Notes under the pieces: generated by a model
Database searches by the model: none
What the model was told of the DNA's origin: nothing
Seen by the model: only the letters and a program-made list of their open reading frames with translations
IMG/VR virus record: IMGVR_UViG_3300006059_000014
Location: 1 to 22,146 of that record
Length of the DNA: 22,146 nucleotides
Reading direction: 5' to 3' (one strand)
Source: a virus
Position numbers and translations under genes: made by a program
In this document: positions 15,790 through 21,666 of the stretch, piece after piece
Layout: each line of letters opens with the position of its first letter
Position numbering within the stretch: the first letter of the stretch is position 1

Positions 15790-17443
15790 GACCTGTTATT
15801 GAGCAGACGTCATGTTCCTCGAAGACAGTTCCCTTGTGCTTGACTGCTTCTTCGTAGTCGCATTCTGTAATTGGTTGTCCTCCCCTACTACCGTCAGGGT
15901 AACAGGTGAAGCCTCGCAACCGCGGAGCGTAGTGCCCAAGTACTTTGGTAAATTCTTCAACACACGCCTCATTGTTCGCTTTCGTTCCCCATGCAGGTAG
16001 GTTAATGGTAGAGCTAATTGACATGTCAACGAAATCTTGAACGTCTGCTTGGAATTTGATTCGTTGCTCATAATTGGTACTTAGCTTGTAGGCTGTGTCG
16101 ATGGTATCAGGTTTGAGTCCATATTCCTTAATGAGTCTATCTGCTGTTGCATCAACAACATACATATACTTCCATTTCGTTCCCTCAGTAAGGAACCGAC
16201 GCTTATAAGCGACTGCAAACAAAGGTTCAATTCCTGTAGTTGTTGAAGCGAGTATGCCGATGGTGCCAGTTGGAGCAATTGCTCGATAAGCAATCGGGTG
16301 GCTGATATAGAATCTATCGCAGTGCTCATCTGCGCTTCGTTTGGATTCATCTCTGTAAACTCCTAACCATTTATTTAATTCTGCTGTTACTTCGTATTGG
16401 CTTCCTCGTTGGAGGAGCCATTCGTGAATACCCATAAGGCCAAGCCCGAGTCGTCGATTTTTTTCACGCACCTTATAGACCTTCTCGTATGGGAGGTCAG
16501 CTCGAAGTGTTCCGCACACCAAGAATTTGGACGCCAGACTAACGACGCTTTTGAACTCTTCCAGACTATGTATATTGCCCAGATTAATTGACCCAAGATT
16601 ACAAACGTCGCTATCATCTTCAGACGTAACCTCTGTACAGGCGTTGCGTAGTGTTTCATTCTCTTTGTCAAAGAAGTTGAAGCTAAATCCTGGCTCTCCA
16701 GTTTCCATAGCTTGACGAACATTGCGTTTGAACACAGGGTTCTCATGCAAACTGTTCTCTGTAATTATCCCACGCATTTGTGTGAACCCTCCTAGAGAGG
16801 CAGTGTCATAGTTGACACTGATGTTTGTCATGTCCAATGCGGCAGGGAAATTAAAGTTGGCTTCCTTAGCTTTCTTTATTTCGTCGGGCCAGTTTTTTGC
16901 GCCCAAGAATGTAGGGATGTCCTCATGCCTCCAATTAAGCGAAGCATAAATAGCACTTCTACGACTTCCTCCTTGCATAACGTTACGTCCGATTTCATTA
17001 ATCGCCGACATAAGAGGGAGAGGCCCTGAAGCTGTGCCGCCAGTGCGCGCAAGGGGTTTTCCGGAGGGCCGGAGCCTTGAGTAATCAATTCCAATTCCGC
17101 CTCCAGTCATCAAACAAGACATAGCTCGCCATGTTACGTTACTCCATTCTTCTCGTGTATCCTCTTCTGCTCTGAGGAGGTAGCAATTGTTATAAGCCTT
17201 ATAAGGTCTTCCCGCATAATATAGGTAACGGCCTCCTGGAAGGAATCGCATTGCTTTAATATGCTCTGTAAGCTCGGCCCGTTCATTTGTAGACATGAGA
17301 GCAGTCTGGGTTCCCCATCTTGTTCCACATACATCCTCAACAACCCGTTCTGCAAGTGCATCCCAACTGTCATTTGGGCCTTGGGCATATTTTTGTCTAA
17401 AGATTTGCTGAGCAAATTCTGTTTTAAATCGGTTGACAATCAA
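15767..17443 (-). CDS. Ribonucleotide reductase, class II-like (adenosylcobalamin-dependent)
   Basis: 558 residues. It reduces ribonucleotides to deoxyribonucleotides for phage DNA synthesis. Active-site features are C87 (YNNCYLL), the radical/catalytic group N267-x-C269-x-E271 (RNACTEV) and C281 (SDVCNLGS). The APTGTIGILA block is at 390-399, and a C-terminal redox Cys pair is at C547 and C556. There is no ATP-cone at the N-terminus and no small-subunit gene nearby, which points to the monomeric cobalamin-dependent type common in phages. The start is TTG at 17443 in a TTGA overlap, with AGAAGGA 6 nt upstream. I see no intein or intron. Confidence 0.88.
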   Translation of the reverse strand: MIVNRFKTEFAQQIFRQKYAQGPNDSWDALAERVVEDVCGTRWGTQTALMSTNERAELTEHIKAMRFLPGGRYLYYAGRPYKAYNNCYLLRAEEDTREEWSNVTWRAMSCLMTGGGIGIDYSRLRPSGKPLARTGGTASGPLPLMSAINEIGRNVMQGGSRRSAIYASLNWRHEDIPTFLGAKNWPDEIKKAKEANFNFPAALDMTNISVNYDTASLGGFTQMRGIITENSLHENPVFKRNVRQAMETGEPGFSFNFFDKENETLRNACTEVTSEDDSDVCNLGSINLGNIHSLEEFKSVVSLASKFLVCGTLRADLPYEKVYKVREKNRRLGLGLMGIHEWLLQRGSQYEVTAELNKWLGVYRDESKRSADEHCDRFYISHPIAYRAIAPTGTIGILASTTTGIEPLFAVAYKRRFLTEGTKWKYMYVVDATADRLIKEYGLKPDTIDTAYKLSTNYEQRIKFQADVQDFVDMSISSTINLPAWGTKANNEACVEEFTKVLGHYAPRLRGFTCYPDGSRGGQPITECDYEEAVKHKGTVFEEHDVCSITGHGGSCGI

Positions 17444-17685
17444 ATCCGTTCCTTCTGTTCTTTAATTTTAATCGCTTTGTCTAATAGTTTTTGCATAGAG
17501 AAAATAACTTCTTCTAGTGTACCTGATACTTGTGCATGGTAGAAACCTTCTTCATCCAACAATAGATAGTTGGGCCTACTGGCAATGAGGTCTGCCGCCA
17601 TAATCAGTTCATCAAAGTCGCTTATCATTTGGTCTCTATGAGTCGCAATCATGTTGCGAAATCTACCTAGGGGGAGCATACCCAT
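17440..17685 (-). CDS. Small unknown protein upstream of the reductase
   Basis: 81 residues, helical and amphipathic (DFDELIMAADLIAS, then VIFSMQKLLDKAIKIKEQKE), with a short beta-like centre (YLLLDEEGFYHAQVSG). I do not recognise the family. Its stop overlaps the TTG of the reductase by 4 nt, so translation is probably coupled. The ATG used here overlaps the previous small gene by 23 nt; the ATG at 17652 (Met12) is an alternative that removes the overlap. Its place among small packed early genes suggests an accessory role only. Confidence 0.55.
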   Translation of the reverse strand: MGMLPLGRFRNMIATHRDQMISDFDELIMAADLIASRPNYLLLDEEGFYHAQVSGTLEEVIFSMQKLLDKAIKIKEQKERI

Positions 17686-17839
17686 TGTTCTTTTCTTCTT
17701 CTAGTTCTTCCCTGTAGTGACGCAGGAAATCACGTATCGCACGTTTAGTTTCATTTTCTTCTTGTTCTCTTTCCAAGTACCGAAGCTTTGCCTTCTCTTT
17801 GTCCGCTTCCCAAACAGTTCGTTCCGGTTTAATTGTCAT
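17663..17839 (-). CDS. Very small charged helical protein (58 aa)
   Basis: 58 residues, beginning MTIKPERTVWEADKEKAK and ending NNGYAPPR. It consists almost entirely of Glu, Lys and Arg in a single predicted helix (about 9-50), such as a coiled-coil or nucleic-acid/protein-binding adaptor. It fills what would otherwise be a gap of about 140 bases between two small genes. The ATG lies inside the end of the preceding ORF (ATGACAATTAA) and its end overlaps the next gene by 23 nt. No family is recognised; the tight fit into the operon is the main evidence that it is real. Confidence 0.55.
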   Translation of the reverse strand: MTIKPERTVWEADKEKAKLRYLEREQEENETKRAIRDFLRHYREELEEEKNNGYAPPR

Positions 17840-17984
17840 TAAAATATTTAATTAGCTTTACTTGATGTTCTTCTATCTCGTCAGAAAACTTGTCTACTAA
17901 GTCATCAGAGGTTATCTCTAGGAGTTCCAATAGAGTTACCTCGTCTACGTTACGCAATTCATCTAGTAGCTCTGCTTTACTCAT
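17829..17984 (-). CDS. Small acidic helical phage protein (51 aa)
   Basis: From the ATG at 17984 the protein is 51 residues, starting MSKAELLDELRNVDEV, then LLELLEITSDDLVD, and ending in KYFNDN. The repeated Leu/Glu/Asp pattern indicates two or three helices. An upstream ATG at 18026 would add 14 residues but would overlap the previous gene by 50 nt, so the 17984 start with an 8-nt overlap is preferred. Similar short acidic Leu-rich proteins occur in early regions of other phages; no function is known to me. Confidence 0.6.
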   Translation of the reverse strand: MSKAELLDELRNVDEVTLLELLEITSDDLVDKFSDEIEEHQVKLIKYFNDN

Positions 17985-18183
17985 CGTAAAATGTATTAGC
18001 GACGACATAGTAATAGGCCTCGTCATAAGACCCTCCTGAATCTACAAACTGTTGTCCATATTCGTCTGCTAGACGCTCGGCTTTATCAAGCGTCTTAGCA
18101 AAACAACAGACAACATCCTGTCCTTTGTCAATGTCCTTACGAACAACTGCAAAGAGGGTGGCTCTGTTTTTAATCAAACTCAT
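17977..18183 (-). CDS. Small unknown protein (68 aa)
   Basis: 68 residues with a beta-alpha-beta look: TLFAVVRKD, GQDVVCCFAKTLDKAERLADEYGQQ, then EAYYYVVANTFYD. The compact pattern suggests a small soluble alpha/beta domain. The ATG overlaps the stop of the DUF3310 gene by 4 nt (ATGA). No catalytic motif or family is recognised. Confidence 0.6.
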   Translation of the reverse strand: MSLIKNRATLFAVVRKDIDKGQDVVCCFAKTLDKAERLADEYGQQFVDSGGSYDEAYYYVVANTFYDE

Positions 18184-18500
18184 TTACGTTTTTCTACTTC
18201 AATCTTTTTCTCTAGAAAGTGGATTGCTTTCTTAAGGTCTTCGATACCACCTTTGTCTTCCCAACGAGCAATGTACTTTAGGGCTGTGCCTGTCAGGTAG
18301 TCTAGCTTCCATGCTACGATGACGTCCCAAGGCTGTAGGTTGCCATACTTCTTATAGTGGTCTCCACCATACTGTACAGCGTTAGCCCCTATCATTGTAC
18401 CACCAGTACGTTTGGAAGCTTCAAAGGCTTTAATCTTGTCATTGTGTTTAGCCTTGTCCATTTCATAAGAAATGTCCTCAATCATTGTTTCTGAAATCAT
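18180..18500 (-). CDS. DUF3310 family protein
   Basis: 106 residues. The C-terminal 65 residues carry the family features: YGGDHYKK (44-51), QPWDVI (56-61), ALKYIARW (73-80) and DLKKAIHFLEK (88-98). DUF3310 proteins are widespread in phage early regions and are often listed as nucleotide-kinase-like, but I know of no proven activity. The N-terminal 40 residues are a variable helical extension. The start overlaps the stop of the metallophosphoesterase (ATGA). Confidence 0.85.
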   Translation of the reverse strand: MISETMIEDISYEMDKAKHNDKIKAFEASKRTGGTMIGANAVQYGGDHYKKYGNLQPWDVIVAWKLDYLTGTALKYIARWEDKGGIEDLKKAIHFLEKKIEVEKRK

Positions 18501-19258
18501 AGGTATTTATTCTTTAACCAACTTAGTTTAACATTCATAAAGTCGAATTCTCCATCGGCAACGTCGTGGAGCATAAGTAATCCTCGCCAGTGGTTGTTTC
18601 CTTGCGGTCCAAGATAATCTTCCTGGTGCTCATAACAACTGCCAGCAATAATACAAGTGATGGCACTCCCATCAGCGCGATAGCTAGTAGCAATTTGAAG
18701 TCCTTGTTGATGGCCCTGTATACAGGACTGATGTTTCTTACTTAGGCAAGCCGATGCAGTAGTAACTGGACGCCCGAGGAGACCAGAAGTAAAGTAATGG
18801 CTATAGGCAACCCCATCAATGATAACCACATCAAGGAATGGATGCACTTCCCAACCAAATTCTTTATAGCCAAGGTCATCGACAGATAACACACCATCAA
18901 GTTTGGCATCATTCTCCACAGCACGGTTGATGCGGTGTTCATGATTGCCGAGTGTGAGTACCATCCTTGGTCTGTAAAGTTTCTCTTTGTTTCGTTTAGC
19001 TTTCTCATTAAAATCTTTAATAGGTTTTAAGAGTACGGCCATTGCGTCTCTGGCCGCTTGAACATCAAGTGTGTAGCGCCGACCTTCAAATGACTTGCGA
19101 CCAACGTCATAGCTGGATAAACTAGGCATATCCGCAAAATCTCCCAGATTGACAATGACTTCTGGTTGTTTTCGGACAATGTAGTTTCCAATTGCTGTAA
19201 GGAAGCTTGTATCATCTCCATGCCGGATTTGGCAGTCAGGTATGACCAAATGTTTAAT
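18497..19258 (-). CDS. Metallophosphoesterase (calcineurin-like), probable ATT start
   Basis: 254 residues if started at ATT 19258 (reads M/I-KHLVIPDCQ), or 250 from TTG 19249. Motifs in TTG numbering: D5-C-Q7, G36-D37-F-A-D40, G101-N-H-E-H105, S150-H151 and G179-H180-Q-Q182. This is the calcineurin-like phosphoesterase series, but the His of D-x-H and the last His of GH-x-H are both Gln. Such enzymes hydrolyse phosphomono- or diesters; the substrate here is unknown. ATT is preferred because AAGGAG lies 7 nt before it but 16 nt before the TTG, and because it restores the first beta strand. ATT overlaps the upstream TAA stop (ATTAA). Confidence 0.82.
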   Translation of the reverse strand: MKHLVIPDCQIRHGDDTSFLTAIGNYIVRKQPEVIVNLGDFADMPSLSSYDVGRKSFEGRRYTLDVQAARDAMAVLLKPIKDFNEKAKRNKEKLYRPRMVLTLGNHEHRINRAVENDAKLDGVLSVDDLGYKEFGWEVHPFLDVVIIDGVAYSHYFTSGLLGRPVTTASACLSKKHQSCIQGHQQGLQIATSYRADGSAITCIIAGSCYEHQEDYLGPQGNNHWRGLLMLHDVADGEFDFMNVKLSWLKNKYL

Positions 19259-19619
19259 TCTGGTTCTCCTTCAGATAGCATATAGCTTTTTCTAAAATAG
19301 ATGTGTTATCTTTTGCATTACCAAGTAATAGATTACAATGATGACATAGAATGCCCCTTACTTTTCCTGTAGAGTGGCAATGGTCTATGTGCCATTGTCG
19401 ATTAGTTGGCACTGTGGTCTGCCCACATATAGCACATGATTGGTTTTGTAAAGTCCATATTATCTGATACTCTATATCAGTAATTCCGTACCTACGGAGT
19501 CTTCGACGACGTTCAGATTGTCGTCCAACTTCTCGTACACGTTCTGGATTTTTTGCACGTCGTTTACGCTGAGCCTCTCGGTTAGCGGCTTTTTGTTCTT
19601 CAGTGAATTCTCTCTTCAT
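19254..19619 (-). CDS. Endonuclease VII-like HNH nuclease (copy 2)
   Basis: 121 residues. A strongly basic N-terminus (RKRRAKNPERVREVGRQSER) is followed by C62-x2-C65, D79-H80-C81-H82 in HIDHCHSTGKVRG, and C92-x2-C95-N96. This is the same layout as the gene at 15409, and the two are paralogues (both have YGI...Y, CAICG, DHCHST, RG-LC-CN and LG). It sits between a small unknown gene and the metallophosphoesterase and overlaps both, and its 3' end supplies the ribosome site of the latter. It is probably a mobile homing-type nuclease; a DNA-junction nuclease is the alternative. Confidence 0.85.
   Translation of the reverse strand: MKREFTEEQKAANREAQRKRRAKNPERVREVGRQSERRRRLRRYGITDIEYQIIWTLQNQSCAICGQTTVPTNRQWHIDHCHSTGKVRGILCHHCNLLLGNAKDNTSILEKAICYLKENQN
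19264..19272 (-). promoter_or_regulatory. Ribosome binding site that decides the metallophosphoesterase start
   Basis: GAAGGAGAA on the minus strand within the last codons of the endonuclease VII-like gene. Its AAGGAG core is 7 nt from the ATT at 19258, an optimal spacing, and 16 nt from the next standard candidate, TTG 19249. No ATG or GTG exists in the frame between the upstream in-frame stop (19271-19273) and the TTG. Confidence 0.65.
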
Positions 19620-19807
19620 TGAGTTGTGGTTGGGGCGGCATGTATGCCGAGTTCTTCATCATCTTTTCCGGTAAACAGAGGCAATGCTCCGTTAGCCATT
19701 AGGTAATTAATACCTACATTTAATACGAAGGAGGCTTCCAGCCTGTTAAGCTTGCCTTGAAAGGCAATGTTACCTTCTTCGTCTTTTGTTATTACTTCAA
19801 TAATCAT
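19616..19807 (-). CDS. Small unknown protein (63 aa)
   Basis: 63 residues: a beta hairpin-like start (MIIEVITKDEEGNIAFQGKL), one helix (EASFVLNVGINYLMANG) and a polar tail. It overlaps both neighbouring HNH-type genes by exactly 4 nt (ATGA on each side), so it lies between two putative mobile nuclease genes. No family or motif is recognised. It may be an original early gene left between two insertions. Confidence 0.6.
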   Translation of the reverse strand: MIIEVITKDEEGNIAFQGKLNRLEASFVLNVGINYLMANGALPLFTGKDDEELGIHAAPTTTQ

Positions 19808-20166
19808 TTAGATTTTCGTTCCTGTTGTGTTTTCTTTTTGTGACATGGTTTGCATAACACTTGTAAGTTCTCTTTCTCACAAAACAATCCATCTATAAAC
19901 TCGTCCCAAGTCTTGTCAAACCCTATTGGTTTAATGTGGTCAACTTGGACTTTACTTGCGGGAAATTCTCCTTGGCAATGGGCACAGAGGAAATGTTGCG
20001 CGAGTCTATTAGTTGCCTTGTTAATTTTCTTTTCAGTTTTAGCCTCGTTAAGTACTGTGTACTTTGGACCCCAACGACGACTACCAGAGCGCAAAATGGA
20101 AGTGACAAAGCTATTAAACCTAGCAGGTGTCCACTGTCCATCGTTATACGTCTTCCTCTTTTTCAT
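19804..20166 (-). CDS. HNH endonuclease
   Basis: 120 residues. The HNH core has C61-x2-C64 (zinc), D76-H77 in VQVDHIKPIG, N100, C105-x2-C108 and H109 in LQVLCKPCHKKK. The N-terminal 55 residues are basic and contain RSGSRRWGP. This is classical HNH rather than endonuclease VII-like, so it is distinct from the other two nucleases in this operon. The ATG lies 23 nt inside the end of the exonuclease gene. It is likely a homing-type nuclease; a packaging role is less likely because terminase genes are not nearby. Confidence 0.85.
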   Translation of the reverse strand: MKKRKTYNDGQWTPARFNSFVTSILRSGSRRWGPKYTVLNEAKTEKKINKATNRLAQHFLCAHCQGEFPASKVQVDHIKPIGFDKTWDEFIDGLFCEKENLQVLCKPCHKKKTQQERKSK

Positions 20167-20869
20167 ATGGGAATTGCCATACCTCTCCTACGTTTCGTTG
20201 TATCCATAGGACTTGTCCATTCATCAGAAGGGCTTCACGGCTGTCATACGCATCGTAGACGGCATCAAAAAGTTCTTCTGGTGTCTCTAGTCCATTAAGG
20301 ATTTTGGTAGCTTTAACAGGACCTATGCCTGTTGCTCCTTTAATATTATCTGAGGCATCCCCAACTAGCACTTGGTAGTAGAAGTTTCGTAGCCCTGTTA
20401 TCGGACTTATTTCCTGAAGCTTTGCATCCTTAGTCCAACGATTGTTGGTTGTACCACCCATTATTTCCCATGAGTAGTGGAGTCCTGGGACTTGAAGAAG
20501 GTCTTTATCCAAAGAGACAATAACAGTAGGTTTATCCGCAGTAGCAGAACATTGTGCGATACCCATAAGGTCATCTGCTTCGCAGTTGTCTGATACCACT
20601 GCCTTATATTCTTCCCGAAGATAGGCTTGGCAGGCGTCAAGGTACTTTGGTTTGGGTTTGCTGAGTCGATTCGCTTTATATTCAGGGTATATCCTATATC
20701 TGAAATTGGTTGGACCTGATAAGTAAAATACGAACTCAGTGGGATTGATGCTGGATACGATTGTGTCAAGCAAGGCTTCCATTCGAGAGAAGGCAATGTG
20801 TTCATTGTCATGCTCGGCTGAAGCTGAACATCTATACGCAAATAAATCTCCGTCTAATAGGGCTTTCAC
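20144..20869 (-). CDS. 5'-3' exonuclease / flap endonuclease
   Basis: 241 residues. Acidic metal-binding groups typical of the PolA-exonuclease/FEN family are D6-G-D8, E97-A-D99-D100, D121-K-D123 and D171-A-S-D174-N, followed by the helix-hairpin segment GATGIGPVKA (178-187). The basic YKANR (64-68) lies in the helical arch. It probably removes primers or degrades DNA ends during replication and works with the polymerase at 21647. The start is GTG at 20869, preceded by AAAGGAAG at good spacing, in a GTGA overlap with a small ORF. Confidence 0.9.
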   Translation of the reverse strand: MKALLDGDLFAYRCSASAEHDNEHIAFSRMEALLDTIVSSINPTEFVFYLSGPTNFRYRIYPEYKANRLSKPKPKYLDACQAYLREEYKAVVSDNCEADDLMGIAQCSATADKPTVIVSLDKDLLQVPGLHYSWEIMGGTTNNRWTKDAKLQEISPITGLRNFYYQVLVGDASDNIKGATGIGPVKATKILNGLETPEELFDAVYDAYDSREALLMNGQVLWIQRNVGEVWQFPYEKEEDV

Positions 20870-21084
20870 AAGCTACTTCCTTTAACTCTATGAGGAAAAG
20901 AGCGTTGCTCTAGGAAGCAACGCAATTCCCCATTCTTCTTGGCAATCCATGCCTCTTGTGTCTTAGTGTCGTGGCAGTCATCAGTCTGCTCCATCCCTTG
21001 AACCTTCTCAACTGTGTCAGCGACACCCAAGTTATAAGAGGCCCAAGCGATAGCGCAAGCTAAGACTAACTCACTTAAGATAAT
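20866..21084 (-). CDS. Small single-TM protein without a standard full-length start
   Basis: The frame is open across nearly the whole gap between the ssDNA-binding gene and the exonuclease and ends in TGA overlapping the exonuclease GTG. Read from ATT 21084 (overlapping the upstream TAA as TAATT) it gives 72 residues: a TM helix (about 2-20, LSELVLACAIAWASY), then a soluble part with EAWIAKKNGELRCFLEQR and FPHRVKG. The only ATG in frame, 20994, would give 42 residues without the TM and has AGAAGG 9 nt upstream. A TTG at 21030 is a third option. I favour a real gene but the start is uncertain. Function unknown. Confidence 0.45.
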   Translation of the reverse strand: MILSELVLACAIAWASYNLGVADTVEKVQGMEQTDDCHDTKTQEAWIAKKNGELRCFLEQRSFPHRVKGSSL

Positions 21085-21593
21085 TAAGGCGTATCGGATG
21101 CCATTCCCTCGACAGTCTTGTCATTACCAAATACGTAGTCAACAAAGAACTGCGCTGTGTCGATAATTTGCTCCCGAGTAACCTTTTCTTTATTGAGTCC
21201 AGCAAGAGCAATTGCCGCGCTGATAGATGACTGTTTGACAATATAAATTTGCTTCTGCGCGCGTTCAGATGGAGTCTCAAAGTTACTTCCGGTAACACGT
21301 GTGGCTGGCGCATTCGTCGGTGCGGAGGCTGTAGACGAACTTGGGACAGCAGTCGAACCCGCAGGTAGTATGGCAGCCCATTCGTTATAACCTGCCGCGT
21401 TTTTGGTAACTGTAACTTCAACTTCTTGTCCTACAAACTCCTGTACTGCTTTGAATATAGCTGGATTGGAAAATGACATAACGTTCTGTGTACGAGCTTC
21501 TCCATTGTAGAGATAGGCCACAGTTGCTTTGTCGTAACGGCTCTTGCCTTTGACAACGTGTTCCACGTTGACGTTCAATATCTTAACTTGCAT
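21084..21593 (-). CDS. Putative single-stranded DNA-binding protein
   Basis: 169 residues. Residues 1-75 are beta-rich and look like an OB-type domain (MQVKILNVNVEHV, then TVAYLYNGEART, then VEVTVTKNAAGYNEW). A Ser/Thr/Ala/Pro-rich flexible linker follows (about 79-98), and then a helical C-terminal part (VTGSNFETPSERAQKQIYI, then VTREQIIDTAQFFVDYV). The layout and the place between DNA polymerase and exonuclease agree with a phage ssDNA-binding protein, but no family signature settles it. It is the first gene after the promoter at 21638-21666, with AAAGGA 5-6 nt before ATG. Confidence 0.6.
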   Translation of the reverse strand: MQVKILNVNVEHVVKGKSRYDKATVAYLYNGEARTQNVMSFSNPAIFKAVQEFVGQEVEVTVTKNAAGYNEWAAILPAGSTAVPSSSTASAPTNAPATRVTGSNFETPSERAQKQIYIVKQSSISAAIALAGLNKEKVTREQIIDTAQFFVDYVFGNDKTVEGMASDTP

Positions 21594-21610
21594 AATTTCC
21601 TTTTAAAAGA

Positions 21611-21629
21611 GCATTAAAACTTTTAATGC
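21611..21629 (-). promoter_or_regulatory. 5'-leader hairpin before the ssDNA-binding gene
   Basis: Perfect inverted repeat GCATTAAAA-C-TTTTAATGC (plus strand), which folds as a 7-bp stem with a 5-nt loop. It lies between the promoter -10 box and the ribosome site, at the predicted 5' end of the transcript. It may protect the mRNA or modulate translation. It is followed on the minus strand by TCTTTT, so weak termination is another possibility. Confidence 0.5.
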
Positions 21630-21637
21630 ATACTAAT

Positions 21638-21666
21638 ATTATACCATTAATTGACCTTTAAGTCAA
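21638..21666 (-). promoter_or_regulatory. Near-consensus sigma70 promoter
   Basis: On the minus strand: -35 TTGACT (21666-21661), 17-nt spacer, -10 TATAAT (21643-21638) preceded by TGG, an extended -10 arrangement. The predicted start is near 21631. The -35 box lies in the last codons of the polymerase gene. A dyad ATTGAC-N6-GTCAAT (21650-21667) covers the -35 box and could bind a regulator. It would drive the ssDNA-binding gene and the downstream early operon with host RNA polymerase. Confidence 0.75.

Noticed and set aside
15767-17443. Possible intein or intron in the reductase next to an HNH gene
   Set aside because: The reductase reads through without a break and all active-site blocks are present at normal spacing. 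The HNH gene is downstream and overlapping, not inserted within it.
17838-17852. AT-only inverted repeat ATTAAA-ATA-TTTAAT
   Set aside because: It lies within the coding end of a small gene. The stem is weak, has no T-run or box pair nearby, and is expected by chance in AT-rich DNA.
21071-21421. 116-residue minus-strand ORF inside the ssDNA-binding gene
   Set aside because: It is fully nested in another frame of that gene, very Arg/Leu/Ser-rich, and lacks a ribosome site. It was checked because it ends in the gap before the exonuclease, but the gap is better explained by the TM ORF in the third frame.
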